Assembly (NCBI RefSeq): GCF_013409005.1
Contig: NZ_JACBZO010000001.1
Location: forward strand, 1,860,001 to 1,924,000
Direction of reading: 5' to 3'
Origin: Demequina lutea
GTDB taxonomy: Bacteria > Actinomycetota > Actinomycetes > Actinomycetales > Demequinaceae
DNA: 64,000 nt
Shown: positions 36,692 through 47,000 of the stretch, piece by piece
Position numbering within the stretch: position 1 is the stretch's first letter
Layout of the letters: each line of letters starts with the position of its first letter
Notes under the pieces: generated by a model
Told to the model about the DNA's origin: nothing
Databases searched by the model: none
Seen by the model: only the letters and a program-made list of their open reading frames with translations
Position numbers and translations under genes: made by a program

Positions 36692-38617
36692 GTGGAGTCC
36701 TCGGCTCCCGCCGTGCCCGATGTGCCGGCGGTGCCGGCGGTGCCGCCCGCCGAGATCATCGACGAGAGGTTCAGCCCCTCTCCGAGGAAGCGCTGGGAGC
36801 GTCCGGCCCTTTTTGTTCTGCTGGTCGTGACCGGCGCGTTGTACCTGTGGGAATTGTCCGCGTCAGGCTGGGCCAACTGGTTCTACGCTGCCGCCGTGCA
36901 GGCCGGGTCGGTGAGTTGGAAGGCCTTCCTCTTCGGCGCATCGGACGCGGGGGCGTCGATCACTGTTGACAAACCTCCCGCGTCCTTGTGGGTCATGGCG
37001 CTGTCCGCTCGGGTGTTCGGGCTCAACTCCTGGTCGATGCTCGTGCCTCAAGCCCTGATGGGCGTGGCCACCGTCGGGCTCGTGTACGCCTCGGTGCGCC
37101 GCTACTTCAGCGCACAAGCCGGGCTCATCGCAGGTGCCGTGCTGGCCCTCACGCCGGTCGCGGCACTGATGTTCCGCTTCAACAACCCCGACGCGCTCCT
37201 CGTGCTACTGCTCACGGGCGCCGTCGTCGCGACCCTGCGAGCCGTCGAGAACGGACGCACCCGCTGGATGGTGCTCGCGGGCGTTCTCGTCGGGCTCGGT
37301 TTCCTCACCAAGCAACTTCAAGCCGTCCTCGTGCTTCCCGGGATCGCGGCCGTCTACCTCATCGCCGCGCCCGTGTCGCTATGGCGGCGCCTTCGCGACG
37401 GCCTCATCGCCGTCGTCGCGATGATCGTTTCCGCAGGTTGGTGGGTTGCGATTGTCGAACTCACCCCAGCCGCGAACCGTCCCTACGTCGGCAGCTCGAC
37501 CGACAACTCCTTCCTCAACCTCACCTTCGGATACAACGGCCTCAGCCGCATCCTCGGCCACTCGGCGCCCACCACTCACACAGGTACCGCGCTCGGCGGG
37601 GCCGCCTCGGAAAACTCAGGTGGCCACCCAGGCGGCGCAGTGTCGCACTTCAACGCCGGCTTGCTGCGGATGTTCGCGGGTGACTTCGGCGGCCACATCG
37701 CGTGGCTCATCCCTGCCGCACTGCTCCTCGGACTCGCTGGCCTGCTGATCGTCGGGCGCGCGAAGCGCACCGACGTTCGCCGCGCCGCCCTGTTGATCTG
37801 GGGTGCGACGCTCCTGGTCACCGGCCTCACGTTCTCCCTAATGAACGGCATGGCCCACGAGTACTACACGGTCGCCCTCGCGCCATCGATCGGCGCCCTT
37901 GTTGGCATCGGCGGTTGGCTCGTGTGGACGCGTCGCACCGAGCGCTGGGCCATGCCCGTGCTCGCGGCGGTTTCTCTCGTCACGACCGGCTGGGCATTCG
38001 TGGTCCTGGGAAGGTCCCCTGAATGGAACCCCTGGTTGCCCTGGGTCGTGCTCGTGGTGGGTCTCGTCGCCGCGGCGGGCCTCATGTTGGGCCGACGCTT
38101 GGGAACGAAAGTTCTCCGCACGGGCGTCGTGCTCGCCATGGTCGCAGCCCTCGCGGGACCCACGGCCTGGACCGTGCAGACGGTCGTCACGCCCCACGAG
38201 GGCGGAGGAGTGAAAACCGGGCCCGCGGTCGTGGGCGGCACCTCGCGTGGTCCCGGCGCCTTCCACGGCTTGACTGGGAGCGACGTGGTGATCGCGCTCC
38301 TCTTGAAGGACGCGGCCTCCTACACGTGGGTCGCCGCCACAGGCTCGGAAACCGCTGCGACCTACCAATTGCTCACCGACAAGTCGGTCATGCCGATCGG
38401 CGGATTCAGCGGTGGTGACCCCTCCCCGACGCTGGCACAGTTCCAGGCGTATGTAGCGGATGGCAAGATCCATTACTACATCGTCGGCAGGTCCGGTTCT
38501 GGTGGCCGAGGCGGCAAACGGGTTTTCGCGTCAATCGAGACCTGGGTACGCCACAACTTCTCCGCACAGACCGTCGACGGTGTGACGATGTACGACCTCA
38601 CCAAGCCGACCGGTTGA
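36692..38617 (+). CDS. Family 39 (ArnT/PMT-like) polyprenyl-phosphate glycosyltransferase
   Basis: 641 aa from GTG 36692; an ATT codon at 36632, 7 nt after GAAGGAG and in frame, may be the true start (+20 aa). After a Pro/Val-rich cytoplasmic head come about ten membrane helices. The first outer loop carries SWKAFLFGASDAGASITVDK followed by PPAS, the acidic DKPP motif typical of these lipid-sugar-dependent transferases. A C-terminal outer domain of about 130 residues follows. It likely transfers sugar from the lipid carrier made by the preceding gene to an envelope target. Confidence 0.9.
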   Translation: MESSAPAVPDVPAVPAVPPAEIIDERFSPSPRKRWERPALFVLLVVTGALYLWELSASGWANWFYAAAVQAGSVSWKAFLFGASDAGASITVDKPPASLWVMALSARVFGLNSWSMLVPQALMGVATVGLVYASVRRYFSAQAGLIAGAVLALTPVAALMFRFNNPDALLVLLLTGAVVATLRAVENGRTRWMVLAGVLVGLGFLTKQLQAVLVLPGIAAVYLIAAPVSLWRRLRDGLIAVVAMIVSAGWWVAIVELTPAANRPYVGSSTDNSFLNLTFGYNGLSRILGHSAPTTHTGTALGGAASENSGGHPGGAVSHFNAGLLRMFAGDFGGHIAWLIPAALLLGLAGLLIVGRAKRTDVRRAALLIWGATLLVTGLTFSLMNGMAHEYYTVALAPSIGALVGIGGWLVWTRRTERWAMPVLAAVSLVTTGWAFVVLGRSPEWNPWLPWVVLVVGLVAAAGLMLGRRLGTKVLRTGVVLAMVAALAGPTAWTVQTVVTPHEGGGVKTGPAVVGGTSRGPGAFHGLTGSDVVIALLLKDAASYTWVAATGSETAATYQLLTDKSVMPIGGFSGGDPSPTLAQFQAYVADGKIHYYIVGRSGSGGRGGKRVFASIETWVRHNFSAQTVDGVTMYDLTKPTG

Positions 38618-38636
38618 TCAACCCGTGGCCGCTCGG

Positions 38637-38701
38637 CCTCCCCCGTAAGAGTGACGAGCCGCACGCCCTCCCCCGCAAGAGTGACGGGACGTACGCCCTC
38701 C
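38637..38701. repeat. Two-copy 30-bp tandem repeat
   Basis: Units around CCCCGTAAGAGTGACGAGCC (38641) and CCCCGCAAGAGTGACGGGAC (38671), period 30 bp, with a third partial CCCTCC. Lies between the GT39 stop and the next promoter. Confidence 0.8.
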
Positions 38702-38715
38702 CTACCTACGGTTGC

Positions 38716-38734
38716 GTAGGTTACCCTAACCAAA
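38716..38734. promoter_or_regulatory. DtxR/IdeR-like iron-box candidate
   Basis: GTAGGTTACCCTAACCAAA matches the classical DtxR consensus (TTAGGTTAGCCTAACCTAA) at 16 of 19 positions and contains the perfect inverted repeat GGTTA-CCC-TAACC. It begins 38 bp before the nitronate monooxygenase ATG. It overlaps a second palindrome, ACCTACG-GTTG-CGTAGGT (38704-38721). Confidence 0.5.
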
Positions 38735-38753
38735 AGGATTGGAGAGGCTCGCC

Positions 38754-40226
38754 ATGACGATCAGCACCGCAGCATCACAGCAAGCCGACTCCGTGGAGAG
38801 TCGCAAGCTTCCACGCATCATCCAGGGCGGCATGGGCGCAGCCGTGTCCTCGTGGCGGCTCGCCTCGCAGGTCGCCCAGGCCGGGCAGTTGGGCGTCGTG
38901 TCAGGCATCGGCCTCGACATGGTGCTCGCACGCAGGCTCCAGGATGGCGACAAGGGCGGTCACATGCGTCGCGCACTCGCGGCGTTCCCCGTGCCCTCCA
39001 TGGCCGCCCGTGCCGTCGAGGAATACTTCCTGCCCGACGGCCGCACTTCCGGCGAGCCATACGCCGCCGTTCCCAAGCTTGTCGTCGCGCAGGAACGGCC
39101 GTCCCAAGAACTCGCGGTACTTGGCAACTTCGTCGAGGTGTGGCTCGCGAAAGAGGGCCATTCCGGCTTGGTGGGGGTCAACTACCTCGAAAAGGTACAG
39201 ATGGCCACCCCTGCGGCGGCCTATGGCGCCATGCTCGCGGGCGTCGACTACGTGGTGATGGGCGCGGGCCTCCCCCGCGAGATTCCTCGCCTGCTGAACC
39301 AGCTCGCCACACACTCCTCGGTGAAGTTTCCGGTAGACGTGCAGGGTGCGGAGTATGGAACTTTCTCCGTCTCGCTCGACCCATCGGAACTGCTCGGCGT
39401 CACCTTGCCGCCGCTCAAGCGCCCGCTCTTCCTCGCGGTCATTTCCGCCCACGTGCTCGCCGAGTACCTCGCGCGCGATGAGGCGATTCGTCCCGACGGT
39501 TTCGTGATCGAGGGCCCGCAGGCGGGCGGCCACAACGCGCCGCCGCGTGGAAAGGTCGTCCTCGACGAGTCGGGAGAGCCTCAGTTCGGCCCTCGCGACT
39601 ACGCGGACATTGCGAAGGTCGCCGCGATCGGGCTGCCGTTCTGGTTGGCAGGCTCCTATGGCACCCCCGAGGGACTCGTTGCCGCGCAGGCGGCGGGTGC
39701 CGCCGGCGTTCAAGTCGGAACCCTCTTCGCCCTGAGCCACGACGCGAACTTCGAGCCCGCCATTCGCGACGCCCTCGTTGCCGGGGTGGCGGACGGAACG
39801 CTGCGGGTGACCACCGACCTGCGCGCCTCACCCACCGGCTTCCCCTTCAAGGTGGTCGAGTTGGCGGGCTCCCTGACGGATCCCGGCGCGGTCGAGGAGC
39901 GCCCCCGCCTGTGCGACCTCGGTTTTCTGGGCGTTCCCTACGTGCGCGACAACGACGCCGTGGGCTACCGGTGCCCGGCCGAGCCGGTCAGACCCTTCGC
40001 ACGCAAGGGCGGCGGCGCGGATGACACCGCCGGTCGCCTGTGCCTGTGCAACGCCCTCATGGCCAACGTCGGCCTCGGGCAGACGCGCGCCACAGGCTAT
40101 GTCGAGAAGCCCCTCATCACGCTCGGAGCCAACCTCGACGGGCCTCGGCGCCTCGCCGCGCTCCACCCGGGCGGCTGGACCGCCCGCCAAGCCCTCGACT
40201 GGTTGCTCGCGCCCAGCGACAACTAG
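38754..40226 (+). CDS. Nitronate monooxygenase (NAD(P)H-dependent flavin oxidoreductase)
   Basis: 490 aa from ATG 38754, with GGAGAGG 7 nt upstream. The FMN-binding TIM barrel of the 2-nitropropane dioxygenase/PfaD group: IIQGGMGAAVSSWRLASQVA, YVVMGAGLPREIPRLL, VIEGPQAGGHNAPPRG (His region), and GSYGTPEGLVAAQAAGAAGV with the FMN-phosphate loop. It is the long (~480-500 aa) form, with the C-terminal block DTAGRLCLCNALMANVGLGQ. It oxidises nitronates or related substrates. Its stop TAG shares a CTAG tetranucleotide with the convergent dnaE stop. Confidence 0.9.
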   Translation: MTISTAASQQADSVESRKLPRIIQGGMGAAVSSWRLASQVAQAGQLGVVSGIGLDMVLARRLQDGDKGGHMRRALAAFPVPSMAARAVEEYFLPDGRTSGEPYAAVPKLVVAQERPSQELAVLGNFVEVWLAKEGHSGLVGVNYLEKVQMATPAAAYGAMLAGVDYVVMGAGLPREIPRLLNQLATHSSVKFPVDVQGAEYGTFSVSLDPSELLGVTLPPLKRPLFLAVISAHVLAEYLARDEAIRPDGFVIEGPQAGGHNAPPRGKVVLDESGEPQFGPRDYADIAKVAAIGLPFWLAGSYGTPEGLVAAQAAGAAGVQVGTLFALSHDANFEPAIRDALVAGVADGTLRVTTDLRASPTGFPFKVVELAGSLTDPGAVEERPRLCDLGFLGVPYVRDNDAVGYRCPAEPVRPFARKGGGADDTAGRLCLCNALMANVGLGQTRATGYVEKPLITLGANLDGPRRLAALHPGGWTARQALDWLLAPSDN

Positions 40227-43200
40227 CTCGACAGGCAGTTGGGGCCGAGCGCGGCCTTCAGGTCGCCGTAGAGCGCCGATGTCTTGGCAACCCTAAACTC
40301 GTTGCCGAGCCGCATCGTGAGCGGCTTCTCCCCACCCGTGAGCACCATCCGAACCTCCACGGGGCCAGGGTGCGAGCGCAAGATGGCCTTCACCTCGTCG
40401 ACCAAAGGAGGCGTGACGCGCGCAGCGGGCACGGTGATCGCCACCGGCGTGTTGTCTTGCGCGGTGATGTTGGGCATGCGGAGCTCCACCGCAGAGAATT
40501 GCATACCGCCGTCGCCACGCTCACGCGCACGCACCTTGATGGTCACCACGGCGTCGTCCACTAGGTCGCGGGCGTAGGTGTCGTACGTCTTGGCAAAGAA
40601 CGAGACCTCGACCTCGCCCGTCATGTCCTCGAGAACCACGAGCGCGTAGGCGTTGCCGGAGCGCGCAATGCGCCGATCCACGCGAGTGATGAGGCCCGCG
40701 AAGGTGATCTGCTCACCGTCTCCGACCGCACCGGGCGCCGTCGCCGACAGAATCTGGTGGCTCGCCTCGGATCGGAGCACATGGTCCAACCCCGACAAGG
40801 GGTGGTCGGAGACGTACAGGCCGAGCATCTCCCGCTCGAGGTTCAGTAGCGTCTTCTTGTCCCATTCGGGGATGTCGGGCACCTCGACGCGCACGCCTCC
40901 GCCCAGTTCCTTGTCGTCGCCGAACAGGTCAAACTGACCGGTTGCCTCCTGGCGTTTGACTCCCACCACGGAGTCGACCGCCTGCTCGTGGATCACGGAC
41001 AGCGAGCGCCGCGTGTGCCCCAGCGAGTCGAACGCCCCCGCCTTCACGAGGGAGTCGATCGTGCGCTTGTTGCACACCGAGGCGGGCACCTTATCGAGGA
41101 AGTCGGGGAACGATGCGTAGCGGCCCTTCGCCTCTCGCGCCTTCATGAGCTCTGCCACCACGTTCGCGCCCACGTTGCGCACGGCAGTCAGGCCAAAGCG
41201 AATGTCGTTCCCGACAGCAGAGAAGTTGGCCTTGGAATCGTTCACATCCGGCGGCAGCACCGTGGTGCCCATGCGGCGACATTCGGCCAGGTAGAGCGCC
41301 ATCTTGTCCTTGTCGGTGCCCACCGAGGTGAGCAGAGCCGCCATGAACTCGACCGGGTAGTGCGCCTTGAGGTACGCCGTCCAGAACGACAGCACTCCGT
41401 AGGCGGCCGTGTGCGCCTTGTTGAAGGCGTAGTCGGCGAAGGGCACCAGGATGTCCCACAGCGCCTTGATAGCCGCCTCCGAGTAGCCGCGCTCTAGGGC
41501 TCCGGCCTTGAAGGGCTCATACTCCTTTGCGAGAATCTCGGGCTTCTTCTTGCCCATCGCACGACGCAACAGATCTGCCGCGCCGAGCGTGTACCCGGCG
41601 ACGATCTGCGCGATGCGCTGGACCTGCTCTTGGTACACGATGAGGCCATACGTGACGTCGAGAACCTCCCGCAGCGGCTCCTCGAGCTCGGGGTGAATCG
41701 GGACGATCTGCTGGCGGCCGTTCTTGCGTTCGGCGTAGTTCAGGTGTGAGTTAGCGCCCATGGGGCCCGGACGGTACAGAGCGAGCACGGCCGAGATGTC
41801 CTCGAACGTGTCGGGGCGCATCTGTCGCAGGAGCTGGCGCATCGCCACGCCGTCGAGCTGGAAGACGCCGAGTGTGTCGCCGCGGCCCAAGAGGTCGAAC
41901 GCGTCCTGGTCCTCAAGCGCGAGGTCCTCGAGCACCAGCGGCGACTTGCCATTGTCGACGATGTTGTCGAGGGCGTCGTCCAGGATCGTGAGGTTGCGCA
42001 GGCCCAAGAAGTCCATCTTGACCAGGCCGAGCGCCTCGCACGTCGGATAGTCGAACTGCGTGATCATCGCGCCGTCTTGCTCGCGCCGCATGATCGGGAT
42101 GATGTCGATCAACGGATCCGACGACATGATCACACCAGCCGCGTGGACACCCCACTGGCGCTTGAGCCCCTCGAGGCCGAGCGCCATGTCGGTGACCTCG
42201 CGCGCGTCGGGGTCCGAATCGACCAAGGCGCGGAAGTCGCCGCCCTCGTTGTAGCGCTCGTGCTTCTCGTCGAAGACCGAGGCAAGTGAGAGGTCGCGCC
42301 CTTGTTGCGGCTCGGGGTACGCCTTGGTGAGCTGCTCGCCGAGCGCATAGGGCTTGCCCAGCACCCTCGCGGAGTCCTTGAGCGCTTGCTTGGCCTTGAT
42401 GGTGCCGTATGTGACGATCTGGGCGACCTTGTCCTCGCCATACTTGTCCGTGACGTAGCGGATCACCTCGCCGCGACGACGCTCATCAAAGTCGATATCG
42501 AAGTCGGGCTTGGACTCGCGTTCCGGGTTCAGGAAGCGCTCGAAGTAGAGCTGGTGAACGATCGGGTCGAGATCCGTGATGCCCATCGCGTAAGCGGCCA
42601 TCGAGCCTGCGCCCGAGCCACGCCCTGGCCCCACGCGAATCTTGTTGTCCTTGGACCACTTCACAAAGTCGGCAACTACCAGGAAGTATCCCGGGTAGCC
42701 CTTGTCGGCAATGACCTCAATCTCAAAGTCGGCGCGGGCCTGGACGTGCGCGGGAATCTGTTCGCCAAAACGATCGTGCAGGCCGCGTTGGACCTCCTTG
42801 ACGAACCACGAGTGCTCGTCCTCGCCTGCGGGACAGGCATAACGCGGCATGTAGTCCGCCGCGGTGTTGAAGGCGACCTCGCACTGGTCCGCGATCTCAA
42901 GGGTGTTGGTGAGGGCCTCTGGGTAGTCGCCCCACAGCGCCCACATCTCCTCGGCCGTCTTGACGTAGTACCCGTCGCCGTTGAAGGCGAATCGCTTGCC
43001 GCCCTGGTCATACGTCGGCTCGTTGAGCGTGGATCCAGACTGGATGCACAGCAGCGCCTCGTGGGTGTGAGCGTCTTCCTTGGCCGCGTAGTGCAGGTCG
43101 TTCGTGGCCACGAGCGGCGCACCCAGGTCCTTCGAGATGCGCAGCAGGTCCTCGAACACGCGCTTCTCGATGTCGAGATCGTGATCCATGAGCTCGACGT

Positions 43201-43762
43201 AATACGAGTCCTTGCCAAAGATCTCCTGAAACTCCCCCGCCGCCTTGAGCGCGGCGTCGTACTGGCCGAGGCGGAGTCGGGTCTGCACCTCGCCAGATGG
43301 GCAGCCGGTGGTCGCGATGATTCCCTTCGAGTAGCGCTGCAGAAGGTCGCGGTCCATGCGTGGCTTGAAGTATTGGCCCTCAAGGCTCGCGTATGAGGCC
43401 AAACGGAACAGGTTGTGCATCCCTGCGGTGTCTCGCGCCCACATCGTCGCGTGCGTATACGCGCCCCCCGAGCTCACGTCGTCGCCAGCCTGACCCTCTT
43501 GGCCCCACTTGACGCGCGAGCGATCCGAGCGCGCGGTGCCGGGAGTGAGGTAGGCCTCTAGGCCGATGATCGGCTTGACGCCCGCCTTGGTGGCCTGGGA
43601 CCAGAACTCGTAGGCACCAAAGAGGTAGCCGTGATCGGTGGTCGCCATGGCCTTTTGGCCGAGCTCGTTTGCCCGCTTCATGAGGTCGCCGATGCGGGCC
43701 GCGCCGTCGAGCATCGAGTATTCCGTGTGCACGTGGAGGTGAACGAAATCGCGCGACGGCAT
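40223..43762 (-). CDS. dnaE: DNA polymerase III alpha subunit
   Basis: 1179 aa from ATG 43762; the ORF extends to 44350 through non-homologous sequence, while FVHLHVHTEYSMLDGAARI is the normal N-terminus. An N-terminal PHP domain is followed by the family C palm with catalytic Asp residues in KPDFDIDFDERRRGEVIRYV and GRGSGAGSMAAYAMGITDLD. Fingers, tandem HhH and C-terminal OB domain (ITFAGLITRVDRRI) follow. The length is normal for DnaE1, the replicative polymerase. It converges with nitronate monooxygenase and diverges from hrpA. Confidence 0.97.
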   Translation of the reverse strand: MPSRDFVHLHVHTEYSMLDGAARIGDLMKRANELGQKAMATTDHGYLFGAYEFWSQATKAGVKPIIGLEAYLTPGTARSDRSRVKWGQEGQAGDDVSSGGAYTHATMWARDTAGMHNLFRLASYASLEGQYFKPRMDRDLLQRYSKGIIATTGCPSGEVQTRLRLGQYDAALKAAGEFQEIFGKDSYYVELMDHDLDIEKRVFEDLLRISKDLGAPLVATNDLHYAAKEDAHTHEALLCIQSGSTLNEPTYDQGGKRFAFNGDGYYVKTAEEMWALWGDYPEALTNTLEIADQCEVAFNTAADYMPRYACPAGEDEHSWFVKEVQRGLHDRFGEQIPAHVQARADFEIEVIADKGYPGYFLVVADFVKWSKDNKIRVGPGRGSGAGSMAAYAMGITDLDPIVHQLYFERFLNPERESKPDFDIDFDERRRGEVIRYVTDKYGEDKVAQIVTYGTIKAKQALKDSARVLGKPYALGEQLTKAYPEPQQGRDLSLASVFDEKHERYNEGGDFRALVDSDPDAREVTDMALGLEGLKRQWGVHAAGVIMSSDPLIDIIPIMRREQDGAMITQFDYPTCEALGLVKMDFLGLRNLTILDDALDNIVDNGKSPLVLEDLALEDQDAFDLLGRGDTLGVFQLDGVAMRQLLRQMRPDTFEDISAVLALYRPGPMGANSHLNYAERKNGRQQIVPIHPELEEPLREVLDVTYGLIVYQEQVQRIAQIVAGYTLGAADLLRRAMGKKKPEILAKEYEPFKAGALERGYSEAAIKALWDILVPFADYAFNKAHTAAYGVLSFWTAYLKAHYPVEFMAALLTSVGTDKDKMALYLAECRRMGTTVLPPDVNDSKANFSAVGNDIRFGLTAVRNVGANVVAELMKAREAKGRYASFPDFLDKVPASVCNKRTIDSLVKAGAFDSLGHTRRSLSVIHEQAVDSVVGVKRQEATGQFDLFGDDKELGGGVRVEVPDIPEWDKKTLLNLEREMLGLYVSDHPLSGLDHVLRSEASHQILSATAPGAVGDGEQITFAGLITRVDRRIARSGNAYALVVLEDMTGEVEVSFFAKTYDTYARDLVDDAVVTIKVRARERGDGGMQFSAVELRMPNITAQDNTPVAITVPAARVTPPLVDEVKAILRSHPGPVEVRMVLTGGEKPLTMRLGNEFRVAKTSALYGDLKAALGPNCLSS

Positions 43763-43930
43763 GGAGACGATTCTAGGCGCGTGCCCGGACACCGCGGTCC
43801 GCCGACTCGCGTCCCTGACCACTAGCCACCGCGGTTTCGCGACGGCCGTTTCCGGCGCCCCCGCACCGTCCTTGACACCCGCCCGGCGGCCAGCGACGCC
43901 GTGTCGGCGTGTCGCCGGGCGCGTCGCGCC

Positions 43931-43972
43931 ACGGTGTGTCAGGGACGGTGTGTCGGGGACGGTACGTCCGGT
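43931..43972. repeat. Three 14-bp tandem units in the dnaE-hrpA gap
   Basis: ACGGTGTGTCAGGG, ACGGTGTGTCGGGG and ACGGTACGTCCGGT follow each other at 43931, 43945 and 43959, inside the 253-bp divergent promoter region. Confidence 0.75.
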
Positions 43973-44015
43973 GCCCGCGCAAGAATGCCGACGCCGTGAC
44001 CGCGACAATGGAGAC

Positions 44016-47000
44016 ATGACCTCCACACGCCGCGCGGGATCAACCGCGAGCAAGCGGCCCGAGGTCGACCGACAAAAGGCGGCCGCCGCGCGTGCCCTCG
44101 TCGCGCTTCCCCCGATCACTTTCCCCGAGGACCTGCCCGTTTCGGCTCGACGCGCGGACATCGCGGCCGCGATCCGGGACCACCAAGTGGTGATCGTCGC
44201 GGGAGAGACGGGATCCGGGAAGACGACCCAGATTCCCAAGATTGCTCTTGAATTGGGCAGGGGCCGCACCGGGCAAATAGGCCATACCCAGCCGCGACGA
44301 ATAGCGGCGCGCTCAGTAGCGGAACGCATCGCGGAGGAGCTCGGCACCACCCTGGGCGACGTGGTCGGCTACCAGGTGCGATTCACTCAACAGTCCTCCG
44401 AACGCACTCTCGTCAAGGTCATGACCGACGGGATTTTGCTCGCCCAAATCCAGCACGATCCCGAGCTGCGTGCGTACGACACCCTGATCATCGACGAGGC
44501 CCACGAGCGCAGCCTCAACATCGACTTCCTCCTCGGCTACCTCACCAACCTGCTCCCCCGTCGCCCCGATCTCAAGATCATCATCACGTCCGCCACCATC
44601 GATTCGGAGCGCTTCGCGCGTCACTTTGCGCCCCGTGGGGTGCAAAGCAATCAGCACAGTGCGCCCCGTGGGGTGCAAAGCAATCAGCACAGTGCGCCCC
44701 GTGGGGTGCAAAGCAATCAGCACAGTGCGCCCCGTGGGGTGCAAAGCAATCAGCACAGCGCTCCGGGCGGGCCCATCGCCGACGGCGGTGCGGCGGCTGA
44801 AACCCAGCCCGTCGCGCCCGTCGTCGAGGTCACGGGCCGCACCTACCCCATCGAGGTGCGGTACCGACCCCTCGCGGGCCCAACCAAGGGCGAGGAGAGG
44901 GACCTCATGACGGGCATCGTCGAGGCTTGCGACGAGCTCATGCGCGAGGGTCACGGCGACATCCTCGTGTTCCTCTCTGGCGAACGCGAGATCCGCGACG
45001 CCGTGGAGGCCCTCGAGGGACACCTGGGCGCTCGCGTAAGGGACGCGCGCCACCCCCAGGCCGTCGAGTTGCTCCCCCTGTATTCCAGGCTCTCAGCGGC
45101 CGAGCAGCACCGCGTCTTCGCCTCGCATGCGGCCAGGCGCATCGTGCTCGCCACCAATGTCGCCGAGACCTCCCTCACGGTGCCAGGCGTCCATTACGTG
45201 GTCGACCCAGGCACCGCGCGCATCTCGCGCTACTCGAAGGCCACCAAGGTCCAGCGCCTCCCGATCGAGCCCATCTCCCAGGCGAGCGCTCGCCAACGCG
45301 CGGGTCGTGCGGGGCGCCTCGCGAATGGCATCGCGATCAGGCTCTACGCGGAGGACGACTTCGAGTCCAGGCCCGCATTCACCGAGCCCGAGATTTTGCG
45401 TACCTCGCTCGCCTCGGTGCTGCTGCACATGATCAGCGTGGGTGTGGTCTCTTCACCGGACGACGTCGCGTCCTTCCCCTTCGTCGAGTCGCCGGACATC
45501 AGGTCGATCCGTGACGGCCTCCAGCTGCTCACCGACCTCGGCGCCGTGACCACCGGCCGCGGGGGCAAGACCAGGCTTACCGAGGTGGGCCGCGCGCTCG
45601 CCCGGTTGCCCCTCGACCCCCGCCAGGCGCGGATGATCGTCGAGGGCGCGAAGCACTCGGTCGCCTACGAATGCGCGATTATCGCGGCCGCCCTCTCGAT
45701 TCAGGACCCGCGTGAGCGCCCCTCGGAGAAGCGTGCGGAGGCCGATCTGCAGCACCGGCGCTTCTCCACCCCCAAGTCCGACCTGCTCGCGTACCTCAAC
45801 CTGTGGGCGTATCTGCGCGAACAGCAGCGCGAGCTCTCCGGGAGCGCGTTCAGGCGGTTGTGCCGCTCCGAGTACCTGAACTACCTGAGGGTGCGCGAGT
45901 GGCAGGACCTCGTGCAGCAGTTGCGCGACGCCGCGAAGCCCGTCGGCATCACCATCAAGCCCCGCCGTCACGAGCGGGCCAGCAGCCCGGCCGATGCGGG
46001 GATTGGCGTTGCAGGGGCCAGCGGTGCAGGGGCCAGCGGTGCAGGGGCCGGCGGTGCAGGGGCCGGCAATGCGGGCGGCGCCCCTTCCTCACCCGCGCCC
46101 GCCACCAAGATGGAGCCCACGTTCACCCACTCGTGGAACGAGGACGCAATCCATCGCTCGGTGCTCGCGGGCCTGCTGACCCAAATCGGCATCCAGGACG
46201 TCTCCCCGCCCAAGGCTTCGAGCTTCTCGCACCTCAGGGGCGACGCTCGGGCATCGGCCATGCGCAAAGCCTCAAGGAGGGCGCCCAACGAGTTCCTGGG
46301 TGCGCGCGGCGCCAGATTCGCGATCCAGCCCAACTCCCCCCTAGCCAAGAAGCCGCCCGCTTTCGTGATGGCCGCGGAACTGGTCGAGACCAACAGGTTG
46401 TGGGCAAGGGACGTGGCCGAGATCGACCCCGCGTGGGCCGAGGAACTCGCGGGCAGCCTCGCCAAGCGCTCCTACTCCGAGCCGCACTGGTCAACGCGCC
46501 AGGGTGCCGCCATGGCTCAAGAACGGGTGACGCTTTACGGCGTCCCCCTGGTCGCCGACAGGGCCGTGTTGTGGGCCAAGGTCAACCCGGTTGAGGCGCG
46601 CGAGCTGTTCATCAGGAACGCCCTCATCGAGGGAGAGTGGACCACGCACCACGCCTTCTTCGCCGAGAACAGCCGCCTGCTGGATGAGGCCTCCGAGATC
46701 GAGGCGCGCTCGCGCACGCGAGGGCTCGTGGCCGACGAGGAGGCTCTGTTCGAGTTCTACGACGACAGGATCCCCGACGAGGTGGTGTCCGCCAGGCACT
46801 TCGACTCATGGTGGAAGGGCGCCAGGCGCGCCACCCCCGATCTGCTGACCTTTACGCAGGACCTGTTGCTGCCGGAGGCACCATCGTTCGACCCCGGGGC
46901 CTTTCCCGATGCCTGGCCGCATGGAGGCCTCACGCTGCCAGTCACGTACCAGTTCGCCCCGGGCAGCGATGCCGATGGCGTCACCGTCCACGTGCCCCTC

